From CAWAWP01 sp963841205 (GTDB lineage Bacteria; Chloroflexota; Ktedonobacteria; Ktedonobacterales; JADMIN01), in NCBI GenBank assembly GCA_963841205.1, contig CAWJCH010000010.1, positions 1 through 64,000 of the forward strand: a stretch of 64,000 nt of DNA, in the 5' to 3' direction. Positions 17,564 through 25,483 of this stretch are shown here, piece by piece. Every line of letters starts with the position of its first letter. Within the stretch, counting starts at the first letter, position 1. Both the position numbers and the translations under genes were made by a program. The notes beneath the pieces are model-generated. The model did not search any database, had not been told where the DNA came from, and worked only from the letters and a program-made list of their open reading frames with translations.

Positions 17564-18955
17564 CTAGTACTGCGGTAGGTACGTCGCAAGCTCCCACTCG
17601 TGTACCTGGCTGCGGTACCGGCGCCACTCCTCGCCCTTCACCTCCACGACCCAGAGGGAGATCTGCGCGCCGAGGGCGTCGCGGACGACGGTATCCGCTG
17701 CGAACGCCGCGAGCGCCTCACCCAGCGTCGCAGGCAGGACGGAGATGCCCTTATCGGCCAATCCGTTCTCGTCGATGGTGAAGATGCCCTCTTCGATCGG
17801 CTCGACAAGCCGCAGCTCGCGCCGAATGCCGTCGAGCCCGGCGTGCAACATGGCGGCGAAGGCGAGGTAGGGGTTGCAGCTTGGGTCGGGGCTGCGCAGC
17901 TCCACGCGCACGCCAGCGGGATCGTCGGGGGCGATCCGCGGCACGCGCACCAGCGCCTCGCGATTGACGCGCCCCCAACTGATCATCACCGGCGCTTCGA
18001 AGCCGCGCACGAGCCGCTTATACGAATTCACTAGCGGCGACACGACGGCGGAGAGGCCGGGCGCGTGGGCCAGCTGCCCCGCGATGAAGTGCCGCGCGAG
18101 CGGCGACAACCCGTACTCCGGGTCCTCCGCCGAGGTGAAGGCGTTGCCGCCGTCGCCGGCACGCAGCAGCCGCTGATGCGTGTGCATGCCAGAGCCATTG
18201 ACGCCATAGAAGGGCTTGGGCAGGAAGGTGGCGTGAAGATTGTGCCGCTGGGCGATCGCCTTGATGACGGAGCGCGCGGTGACGATGGCATCGGCCATGC
18301 GAAGCGCGTCTTGGGGTGCGAAATCGATCTCATGCTGGCCGGCGGCGACCTCGTGGTGGCTGGCCTCGATGGCGATATCGAGGCGACCCAGCGCGGCGAC
18401 GATCTCGCGGCGCACCTCGGCGGCGAGGTCGGTGGAGAGGTCGAAGTAGCCGCCGCGATCCTGCGGCAGCGGCTCACCCACCGGTGCGCCAGGCACGGCG
18501 CGCAGCAAGAAGAACTCCAACTCCGGCGAGACGTCGTAGCGCAGACCGAGGGCGGCGGCATCGCGCAAAGCGGCGCTCAAGACGGCGCGCGGGTCGCCCT
18601 CCAACGGCTCGCCGGTGGGCAGCAACACGTCGCAGATCAGCCGAGCGCCGCGGCTCCCGTCAGCCTGCGATTCGCCGCCGCGCCCGCTCACTTCAGCATA
18701 GGTGGTGAGATCGGGCCGCAGGTACATATCGGTCTCGGCGACGCGGGCGAATCCCTCGATGGAGGAACCGTCGAACCATTTCCCGCTTGCGAGGCACTCC
18801 GACAGCTGCTCGATGGTGATGGTGACGCACTTCGGCATGCCGAGGACGTCGGTGAATTCGAGGTTGATGAAGTGCACGCCCCGGCTGAGGACGCGCTCGA
18901 CGAGGCGATCGGCCTCGGTGGCGTCGGCGACGCCGGTGGGACTCGGTTGGCTCAT
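17564..18955 (-). CDS. glnA: Type I glutamine synthetase
   Basis: A 463-residue glutamine synthetase catalysing ATP-dependent amidation of glutamate. Conserved segments are DGSSIEGFARVAETDMYL near the N-terminus, SPELEFFL, the metal/Glu-binding region EASHHEVAAGQHEIDF, NGSGMHTHQRL, and the substrate-binding loop NSYKRLVRGFEAP. It lacks the adenylylation-site tyrosine context of the longer GSI-beta class, so it looks like GSI-alpha. The ATG at 18955 is chosen because GGAG lies about ten bases before it and the sequence further upstream is a dispersed repeat, not coding. Confidence 0.92.
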   Translation of the reverse strand: MSQPSPTGVADATEADRLVERVLSRGVHFINLEFTDVLGMPKCVTITIEQLSECLASGKWFDGSSIEGFARVAETDMYLRPDLTTYAEVSGRGGESQADGSRGARLICDVLLPTGEPLEGDPRAVLSAALRDAAALGLRYDVSPELEFFLLRAVPGAPVGEPLPQDRGGYFDLSTDLAAEVRREIVAALGRLDIAIEASHHEVAAGQHEIDFAPQDALRMADAIVTARSVIKAIAQRHNLHATFLPKPFYGVNGSGMHTHQRLLRAGDGGNAFTSAEDPEYGLSPLARHFIAGQLAHAPGLSAVVSPLVNSYKRLVRGFEAPVMISWGRVNREALVRVPRIAPDDPAGVRVELRSPDPSCNPYLAFAAMLHAGLDGIRRELRLVEPIEEGIFTIDENGLADKGISVLPATLGEALAAFAADTVVRDALGAQISLWVVEVKGEEWRRYRSQVHEWELATYLPQY

Positions 18956-18965
18956 CGCAAGACTC

Positions 18966-18997
18966 CAGAGCATTTCACCACGGAGAACACAGAGGAC
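18966..18997 (+). repeat. Dispersed repeat, copy A
   Basis: Contains CCAGAGCATTTCACCACGG followed by AGAACACAGAGGAC, the sequence family that also forms the inverted repeats of the cassette at 24192-24697. It lies 11 bp upstream of the glnA start. A diverged related copy (ATCACCATGGAGTTCACGG) follows near 19072. Confidence 0.6.
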
Positions 18998-19239
18998 ATC
19001 GAGGGCAAGGAGGAAACGATGCTTCCGCAAGGGCGCGAATAGCGCTAGGGCCCGCGAAGGCAGACCAGTGATCACCATGGAGTTCACGGAGAGGCATCAG
19101 CAGCAGCAGCAGAACGCTATTTGAGCCGCGCCGCCAACCATCGCCTCCGATCTCGCCTCGCGGCCCCTTCCCTTGTCGGCAAGGCGGGGTCCCCACGCGG
19201 CGGGGCGTGCAAGGGTTCGGTTCCCCACAGAGAAGTCAC

Positions 19240-19824
19240 CTATGTCCTCTCCTGTATCCGACGCGCCCGACGAGCCTCCGCGGCGTGCCAGCGGTCGCGC
19301 TCCTCGTCGGTCTGCAAGATCAGCGGCGGCGCCGGCGTCGGGTGACCCTCCCCGTCGATGGCAACATAAACAAGGTAGCAGGTGCCCGCGTGACGAACGA
19401 GGCCGGTGAGCAGGTTTTCGGCCTCGATCCGCGCCTCGACCTCCATCGAGGTGCGACCAACGAAGGTGAGCTGCGCCGTGACGGTGAGCAGATCGCCGAT
19501 GTAGACCGGCTGCTTAAACGTCATCGAATCCATCGCCACCGTGACGCAGGGGCAGCGCGAGTGGCGCACCGCGACGGCCCCGCCGCATTCATCCACCAAT
19601 CGCAGGATCGCCCCGCCGTGCACGTTGCCCCAGACGTTGGCGTCCGGCGGCTGCATCGAGCGCGCCATGACGGTGCGCGACGCCGCGACGGTCCACTCCG
19701 CATTCGCGGGCGACGCGGAAGCCGCGGCAATAACCGGCGCGGGTTCGGCCTCGCGCCGACCGCGATCCCTCTGACGGAGGCTGTTCACGCGGGGGCTCCT
19801 CAACACATCCAGAGACGTGGCCAT
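19240..19824 (-). CDS. Acyl-CoA thioesterase, hotdog fold
   Basis: About 194 residues. After an N-terminal extension of roughly 45 residues comes a hotdog domain of the YciA/BFIT type, with MQPPDANVWGNVHGGAIL, the catalytic-region segment LRLVDECGGAVAV, and FVGRTSMEVEARI. The pattern PxDANxxGxxHGG is diagnostic of acyl-CoA hydrolases. The real start may be further inside than the ATG at 19824, which lacks a clear ribosome binding site. No operon partners. Confidence 0.85.
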   Translation of the reverse strand: MATSLDVLRSPRVNSLRQRDRGRREAEPAPVIAAASASPANAEWTVAASRTVMARSMQPPDANVWGNVHGGAILRLVDECGGAVAVRHSRCPCVTVAMDSMTFKQPVYIGDLLTVTAQLTFVGRTSMEVEARIEAENLLTGLVRHAGTCYLVYVAIDGEGHPTPAPPLILQTDEERDRWHAAEARRARRIQERT

Positions 19825-19992
19825 AGTAGAGGAAGCATACCACAGCAAGCGGGCATGCCACCTGCTCGCTTCCAACCTCGATCGCCGAGCGGAGAGGCGG
19901 GGCGGCTTGTGGCGTGAGCACCGGGCCGCTATACTGGGCGCGTGTCACCAAGCCGATGATGCTGGCACGGCGACCAGCGAGGGTGTGGAAGC

Positions 19993-20577
19993 ATGGGCGG
20001 GATGCGATCGGGTCGCGCAGGTGCAAGGCTGCATGCCTCGACCTGGCTGACCGTATCGTCGCTCGCCCTCGCCACGCTCCTGCTGCTGTCCGCCTGCTCC
20101 AGCGCGGGAACGCAGGGACGCGCCACGCCAGCCACCTCGCCCACGGCGACCCAGACCGCACAGGCGACCTCGACCCCTGCCGCCACCGTCGTCGCCATCA
20201 CCGATCTGACCACCTTTCGCACCACGCTGGCCGCCGCGTTCACCGGCGGCGCCTGGCCGCGAGTCGCAGTGCTGATGAGTCCCGCCTTCACGTTCGAGGG
20301 CACGGGCACGGGCGGAGCGCAAATCGTGATGCCCGCCGCCGGCGCGGGGTTCAACACGCTCTACAACTCGAATCTCAGTTGGTCGCAGCAGGGCGCGAGC
20401 GGCCTCTCCCTCTACCGTTGTTTCGCAGGGAACACGCCCGACGCACAACTGATGCTCTTCCGCGGCAAGGCGGTCAATAACGTGCTGGCGATGGTGGGCA
20501 TCCAGCGCTGGCAGGGCTACTGGGTGCTCGCCTGGGTCTTCCAAAATACCGCGGATAGCTCCGGCGATTGCCTGTAG
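19993..20577 (+). CDS. Putative lipoprotein, unknown function
   Basis: A 194-residue protein with a signal peptide and lipobox LSAC (Cys near residue 35), then a Thr/Ala/Pro linker of about 40 residues typical of surface-tethered lipoproteins. The folded part (from ~residue 65) resembles an NTF2-like or SnoaL-like alpha+beta domain (TTFRTTLAAAFTGGAWPRVA), but I cannot assign a family. An ATG three codons in is an alternative start. Two membrane-protein genes follow on the same strand. Confidence 0.7.
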   Translation: MGGMRSGRAGARLHASTWLTVSSLALATLLLLSACSSAGTQGRATPATSPTATQTAQATSTPAATVVAITDLTTFRTTLAAAFTGGAWPRVAVLMSPAFTFEGTGTGGAQIVMPAAGAGFNTLYNSNLSWSQQGASGLSLYRCFAGNTPDAQLMLFRGKAVNNVLAMVGIQRWQGYWVLAWVFQNTADSSGDCL

Positions 20578-20708
20578 CCCCGGCGATGCAGTCGAGGCGT
20601 GGCTCGATTGTCTGAGCGCGCGAGAGTGAGACTGGTGGCGTTCGCGCGTCAGGGCGACGCGCGCATGTTATCCCATAAGGGTTTCGGCGATTCCACGAGG
20701 AGGTTGCC

Positions 20709-21878
20709 TTGGCAGGTCCCCAGCAGAGCCCAGTTCAGATCTCCGCGATGCCTGGCGGCGCCGATCCCCGATTGGCGCTTCTAGCGCGACTGCGCCTGGT
20801 GACGGGTCTGATCTTGCTGCTCGTCGCGCTCGTCGGCGTACTCGGCACCGATTGGGATATCCAATGGCACGCGCGGATTGGGCGCGACCGCACCTTTACG
20901 CCGCCGCACGATCTTATCCTTGTCAGCATCGGGTTGGCGGGGATCATTGCCCTTGCCTCGCTGCTGATCGAGACGATCGTGTCGAGACAGCACGGCGAGC
21001 TACACGCCTACACCGTGAGTTTCTTGGGGATACTCCACGGCTCGCTCGGCGCGTATCTGGTCGGCTTTGGCGCGGTCTGTTCGGCGGTTGCTTTCCCCCT
21101 GGACACCTACTGGCACGCGCTCTACGGCATCGACGTCTCGTTGTGGGCGCCGTTCCACACGATGATCTACATGGGGAGCGTCCTCAGCACGCTCGGCATA
21201 GTCTACCATCTCCTCTCGTCGGCACATCTCGGCGAGATGCAGTCGCAGCGGTTGACGACCATACTGAGCTATGCCGGCGTCGTCGTCGGACTCGGCATCC
21301 TCCTCTCGAAGCTCAGCACGTTCTTGACGCCGTCGCTGCGAGGATACCGCCTCTTTTCGGTGAGCCTCTTCCCCTTCTTGATGGCGCTGACCATCGTCTT
21401 CATCTGCGTGCTCACCGTGCGCACGGTGCCCTGGTTGGGTGCCGCCACGGCGGTTGTCGCCGTCTCCCTGCTGATCGCGCTGGTGGTCGGCATCCTCGTT
21501 CCGCCGCTGACGACACAGCTTGCGCAGGCCGAACACGAGGTGTATGCCGCGCGAGCCGGCCAGACCGTCGTGCCCCTCGTGGGGCAGACGCCGATAATCT
21601 TCCTAGCGGCGCTGAGCATCGACGCCGCGATGTGGCTGGGACGCGGCAGGCGGTGGGCGCAGTCGACACTGACCACCGGGGTGTTGGTCGCGGCGACGAT
21701 CAGCGCGTTTCTGGTGGCGGGTATCACCCTGCTGGCGCTCCATGTCGGCGCGGGCGCCAGGCAGGGCGGTGGAGTGAGGGCGTTCGTGGTCGCCCTGCTG
21801 CTGACGATTCCTGGGAGCCTGCTGGGCAATTGGGCGGCCCACAAGATTAGTGAGACCATGCAAGCACTGCGGTGGTAA
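20709..21878 (+). CDS. Multi-pass membrane protein, unknown function
   Basis: A 389-residue protein with about nine predicted helices (first near residues 28-48). It starts with TTG, supported by GAGGAGG six bases upstream. His and Asp residues near helix ends (TDWDIQWHARIG, DTYWHALYGIDVSLWAPFHTMIYMG in part) recall heme- or copper-linked membrane proteins, but no family is recognised. It ends 5 bp before the next gene, with which it is probably co-translated. Confidence 0.7.
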   Translation: MAGPQQSPVQISAMPGGADPRLALLARLRLVTGLILLLVALVGVLGTDWDIQWHARIGRDRTFTPPHDLILVSIGLAGIIALASLLIETIVSRQHGELHAYTVSFLGILHGSLGAYLVGFGAVCSAVAFPLDTYWHALYGIDVSLWAPFHTMIYMGSVLSTLGIVYHLLSSAHLGEMQSQRLTTILSYAGVVVGLGILLSKLSTFLTPSLRGYRLFSVSLFPFLMALTIVFICVLTVRTVPWLGAATAVVAVSLLIALVVGILVPPLTTQLAQAEHEVYAARAGQTVVPLVGQTPIIFLAALSIDAAMWLGRGRRWAQSTLTTGVLVAATISAFLVAGITLLALHVGAGARQGGGVRAFVVALLLTIPGSLLGNWAAHKISETMQALRW

Positions 21879-21882
21879 AGAT

Positions 21883-22431
21883 ATGCGCAGAGTCGTTCAG
21901 CTACTTCTGGCCGTGTTCGCCGTCGCCGCGCTGGTGGTGACCGGCATAGCTTTCTACGAGATTGTGCTGGCATCGGGCGCCAATGGGACGCCGGCACGCG
22001 TCATCGACGCGACCGCTGGACCCTATCTGGTGAAGCTCGCGCTCTACGCCGATCCGATCAATGCCGGCGAGATAACACCCTTCGCGATAGCAGTCGCCTC
22101 CGGGACGCAAGGAACTCTCACCTATCAAGTGACCGCGAGCCCCGGTCCTGGCGTTCCCGGCTCGCTGACGCAGGGCGACGTCGACCCGCAGCAGAGCACT
22201 CCCTATGGCATGCCGGGGAGCATCACTCTGGTGACGCGCGGCGCGTGGACGCTGCACATCGTCGTCAGCGGATCCGAAGGGCAGGGCGAGGCCTCGATCC
22301 CGGTGACGGCGGTCACGTACCCCGCCATTCCCGCGTGGCTGGCCTGGAACATCGGCCTGCTGCCCCTCTATGGATTGCTCATCTTCTGGGTGGTGCAGAC
22401 CAGACGCAAGCGCACGGCGCCGCAGGCGTGA
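21883..22431 (+). CDS. Membrane-anchored protein with YtkA/FixH-like extracytoplasmic domain
   Basis: About 182 residues. The ATG at 21883 begins an N-terminal membrane segment (RRVVQLLLAVFAVAALVV). An extracytoplasmic beta domain follows (PYLVKLALYADPINAGEITPF in part, and RGAWTLHIVVSGSEGQG), then a C-terminal membrane helix and a basic tail. The beta domain resembles YtkA/FixH-type modules found in copper- or respiration-related membrane proteins. It starts 5 bp after the preceding membrane protein gene, which argues for joint function. Confidence 0.6.
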   Translation: MRRVVQLLLAVFAVAALVVTGIAFYEIVLASGANGTPARVIDATAGPYLVKLALYADPINAGEITPFAIAVASGTQGTLTYQVTASPGPGVPGSLTQGDVDPQQSTPYGMPGSITLVTRGAWTLHIVVSGSEGQGEASIPVTAVTYPAIPAWLAWNIGLLPLYGLLIFWVVQTRRKRTAPQA

Positions 22432-22470
22432 TTCGGCTCTCGCTCAGGTGTGACGGCGCCTGTGCCGCAC

Positions 22471-24183
22471 TTAGCGCTTGAAGATGCTGATGCCGTTATT
22501 GTCGCGCAGCAGCGGCGCCGTCTCGCGGTCCCGCGCGGCAACGGCGTCCGAGGCGAAGTGCGCCTGCCACTCGGCGGGGGCGTCTTTGCTCTCGCCACCG
22601 TGCGGCGTGATGCGCGTGCGCACGCGGCAGATCACCGGCGTATTCACCGCTCCTCCCGCGATGATCGCCTGGCCCTTGGAGAGCGCGGGCAAGTTGCCGA
22701 GCAGGTCGTGCCCGACACCCTCGACGGCGGTGGCGACGCTCTTCTGATCGACCTCGTTGACGATGCGCATGATGCACTGCGTCAGGCACTGGCTCAGCAC
22801 GTCGGGGTCGAGCTTGCCGGGGCGCTGGCTGATCAAACCCACGCCGATGCCGAACTTACGCCCCTCAGCCAGCACCTGCTTGAGGATGCCCGTCGAGACC
22901 GCGTCGTTGCCGTGCGGCGCGAAGTGATGCGCCTCCTCGATCAGCACGAAGACGGGGTACGGCAGGTGCTTCTCGTCGCCGGGCTGACTCTTGCCGCGCT
23001 CCGTCTCCATCCGCGCATTGTAGATGCGGCGCAGCAGTGTGGCGACGATCACCTGCTGGTCGCGCTCGTCAATCTCGTTGAGTTGCAGCACCGCGCACTG
23101 CCCCGGCTGCAGGATCTCGCGCAATTCGAGGTGCTCGAAGGGATCGAAAACGAAATTATTGCGTGCCAGCCGCTCCTCGATCTTCCAGCTCAGCGCCGCC
23201 ACCGTGCTGTTGCCACTGTCGTCGCCGCTCTCGTCGTTCTTGCCGTGCCCGACCTCGGTGACGGCCTCTTTCAGCTCGGCGGCAGTCCACGGCTGCCCCT
23301 TCTTCGCCTTCATCAGCGCCTCGTAGGCCTGGCCCAAGAAATGGTGCTGCTTATCCGTCATCCCCGGCAGCAGGTAGCGCAGATCGCCCAGCGTCAGCGT
23401 GCTCAGCCGCACCTTCACCTGATCGTGCAGATAGACCCGCGTCCGCGCCGCATAGCGAGGGCGCCGCGCCGCGCCGCGCCCATTCTCACCCGGTGCGGCC
23501 TCCACAAACTGCGGCGCGTTCGCCATCTCCTGCAGCGTCGAGTATTCGCCATGTGGATCGACGATCAGCACCGCGGCGCGATTGTGCGGCTTCAGCAGCT
23601 CTTCGATGACGACGCTGGCGAGGTAGCTCTTGCCCGCGCCGGTGCTGGCGATGATGGCGAGATGCGTGCTGACCAGCTCCTTGACGTCCAGCACGACGGG
23701 CACCGCGCCTTCAGGCCGCGTCAGCAGCGAGCCGATGGTGGCGCTGCCGACCGCGCCGGACTGCTTGCGCGAGAGCACGGCGGCCAGCAGCGCGTCGTCC
23801 GCGAGATAGATCGGCGTGCCGGAGCTGGGCGGAATCCACGGGTTGGCGAAGGCGCCGAGTGCTCCGTCGTAGTAGCCCATGATGGCGACGTGCAGCTCGA
23901 AGAGATCGCTGGCGCTGGCGTCGAACCCCACCAGCGCGGCGACCTGCGCGGGGGCGACCTCCGGCTCCGCGAGGAAGGTGTCGGGGAAAAGCTGCACTGG
24001 CACCCGCTCAAGGATGCGCCCCAGCACGCGCCGAGGCTGGGCCGCGCCAGCTTCAAGCTCGTAGTAGACGTACTCGCCGTTCTTCAGCAGCCGCTGCTCG
24101 TCGCGCGAGATGAACGTGTATTCGTGGATCGTCTCGCCCGGCCCCTTGGTGATGCCGACCGGCCTACGCACCTCATCGCTCAT
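22471..24183 (-). CDS. herA: HerA-type hexameric DNA translocase/helicase
   Basis: A 570-residue FtsK/HerA-superfamily ATPase. An N-terminal HAS-barrel region (residues ~5-90) comes first. Walker A is ASTGAGKSYLA, Walker B is VFVLIEEAHHF, and an arginine-finger region lies near SQRPGKLDPDVL. HerA translocates DNA for NurA-type nucleases in end resection. No NurA nuclease is visible here, but the HAS-barrel protein gene upstream on the same strand probably belongs to the same operon. A mobile cassette at 24192-24697 separates the two and touches the herA ribosome binding site (GGAGG, 24188-24192 on the other strand). Confidence 0.88.
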   Translation of the reverse strand: MSDEVRRPVGITKGPGETIHEYTFISRDEQRLLKNGEYVYYELEAGAAQPRRVLGRILERVPVQLFPDTFLAEPEVAPAQVAALVGFDASASDLFELHVAIMGYYDGALGAFANPWIPPSSGTPIYLADDALLAAVLSRKQSGAVGSATIGSLLTRPEGAVPVVLDVKELVSTHLAIIASTGAGKSYLASVVIEELLKPHNRAAVLIVDPHGEYSTLQEMANAPQFVEAAPGENGRGAARRPRYAARTRVYLHDQVKVRLSTLTLGDLRYLLPGMTDKQHHFLGQAYEALMKAKKGQPWTAAELKEAVTEVGHGKNDESGDDSGNSTVAALSWKIEERLARNNFVFDPFEHLELREILQPGQCAVLQLNEIDERDQQVIVATLLRRIYNARMETERGKSQPGDEKHLPYPVFVLIEEAHHFAPHGNDAVSTGILKQVLAEGRKFGIGVGLISQRPGKLDPDVLSQCLTQCIMRIVNEVDQKSVATAVEGVGHDLLGNLPALSKGQAIIAGGAVNTPVICRVRTRITPHGGESKDAPAEWQAHFASDAVAARDRETAPLLRDNNGISIFKR

Positions 24184-24191
24184 ATCGCCTC

Positions 24192-24697
24192 CAGAGGTAA
24201 TTCACCACCGAGAACACGGAGAACACGGAGAACACGGAGAACCGGAGGGCAGAAGGGATCAGGCATCAGATACGATCCGCTGAATGCCGCTTTTGAGCAT
24301 TTGTACGTGGAAGTTGATGAGGAGGCCAACGGGCTTTCGCATCAGTTTGAGGTAGGAGAGCAGTTGCGCTCGGTGGATGGGTTCGACCGATTGCACAGCT
24401 TTAATCTCGATGATTACCGTGTCAGCGACGAGCAGGTCCAGACGATACCCGCAATCGAGGTGAACACCTCGATAGTCCAGCGGAACCGGCTTTTGCAGTT
24501 CAACCGGCAGGCCACCATCCACAAGTTCATAGGCCAGACATGCCTCGTATGCCGATTCGAGTAGCCCCGGTCCCAAAGCCCGATGGATCTTGAGCGCTGC
24601 GCCGATGATCTGCTCGGTCAAGTTGTCAAACGGGCGATTCTCCACCATCTCCTCTGCTCTCTGTGCTCTCCGCGTTCTCGGTGGTGAATTACCTCTG
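24192..24697. mobile_element. 506-bp GxxExxY cassette bounded by 24-bp perfect inverted repeats
   Basis: The left end (24192-24215) begins CAGAGGTAATTCACCACCG, and the right end (24674-24697) is its perfect reverse complement over 24 bp. The inverted similarity continues imperfectly inward, where the left side has a short tandem of GAGAACACG units. The only gene inside encodes a GxxExxY protein. The cassette separates herA from its HAS-barrel partner, which suggests insertion into an operon. No target-site duplication is evident. Single copies of the same repeat occur elsewhere in the window (18966, 27467, 45380). Confidence 0.65.
24259..24648 (-). CDS. GxxExxY protein (PD-(D/E)XK nuclease-like)
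   Basis: A 129-residue protein of the GxxExxY family. The name-giving motif is in GPGLLESAYEACL. A PD-(D/E)XK-like core is visible as RLDLLVADTVIIEIKA, giving Asp and ExK residues for metal-dependent nuclease chemistry. A helical C-terminal half with LLSYLKLMRKPVGLLINFH follows. The molecular function of the family has not, to my knowledge, been shown. Its position within inverted repeats suggests it is the cargo or enzyme of a small mobile element. Confidence 0.88.
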   Translation of the reverse strand: MVENRPFDNLTEQIIGAALKIHRALGPGLLESAYEACLAYELVDGGLPVELQKPVPLDYRGVHLDCGYRLDLLVADTVIIEIKAVQSVEPIHRAQLLSYLKLMRKPVGLLINFHVQMLKSGIQRIVSDA

Positions 24698-24706
24698 CTT
24701 CTGCCC

Positions 24707-25405
24707 TCACCCCGCCGACTGCACCTTCAGCCGCCACGCGAAGTTGCGCTTCACGATCGAGAGGAGCGCCGCATTCTCCGGGAAGAGGCGCTCCAGCCGC
24801 TCGATCGTCCGCAGCATCGCCAGCGGCAGCAGCGCGCTCTGCTGCGCGACGGCGTGCGGCAGATAACCCATATGCAGATAGGGGCGCGCACCGCCGGGCA
24901 TGCCGATATCCGCGAAGAGATGGAAGGCGCACACGTCGGCCTCCGACATCGCCGAGACCTCCGCGCCGAGATCGGGCGCCAGCGGCGGGATGCCGTGTGC
25001 GACGCGCGGCGACTGGCGCGAGCCCCCCATCGTGCCCAGCAGCAGGACCGAGACGAGCACCGCGCGCTCGGAAAGGTAGTCCGGCGAGAAGAGCGCCACC
25101 TGCTCCTCGTTGGAGAGGCGCGGGCCGAGCGTCCCGAAGGCCGGATTCACCAGCAGCGTGTCGTAGATCAGCCCCACCGCCCAGGAGGGATCGGCCTCCG
25201 CCGTGGCGGAGGGGAACGGCAGCAGCGAGTTGGTGCGCGTCGGGGTAGCGCGCAGCGGGACGCGCACAAAGCTGCCGAAGCCGTAGTCGGCGGGCTCGGG
25301 CGGCGCGGCGACCTCGCCGGGACCGTAGACCTGGCACGTGTAGCGGACGTGTGACTCCGAACGGACGATCTTGCCGATGCCCGCGTGCGCGTTGGGAGAT
25401 GTCAT
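24707..25405 (-). CDS. HAS-barrel-like protein, HerA partner
   Basis: A 232-residue protein whose N-terminus (IGKIVRSESHVRYTCQVYGP) looks like a HAS-barrel domain, the module HerA uses to bind partners. A helical region follows (LSNEEQVALFSPDYLSERAV in part). It lacks obvious NurA catalytic acidic motifs, so it is not called a nuclease. It is on the same strand as herA and directly upstream, separated only by the GxxExxY cassette, which suggests a former two-gene operon. Assignment rests on motif similarity and context. Confidence 0.65.
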   Translation of the reverse strand: MTSPNAHAGIGKIVRSESHVRYTCQVYGPGEVAAPPEPADYGFGSFVRVPLRATPTRTNSLLPFPSATAEADPSWAVGLIYDTLLVNPAFGTLGPRLSNEEQVALFSPDYLSERAVLVSVLLLGTMGGSRQSPRVAHGIPPLAPDLGAEVSAMSEADVCAFHLFADIGMPGGARPYLHMGYLPHAVAQQSALLPLAMLRTIERLERLFPENAALLSIVKRNFAWRLKVQSAG

Positions 25406-25483
25406 GGTCGCGACCTCGCCTGAGAGCGTTGTGCTTTTCCGCTCAACTATATCATCCAGGCGAGATGCGAACCGAGAAGCATG

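Noticed and set aside
24201..24247. GAGAACACG tandem as a CRISPR or iteron array
   Set aside because: Too few copies, no spacers, and explained as the inner part of the cassette end.
22450..24564. 704-codon open frame on the plus strand
   Set aside because: Antisense to herA and the GxxExxY gene; its composition is that of a reverse-complement shadow.
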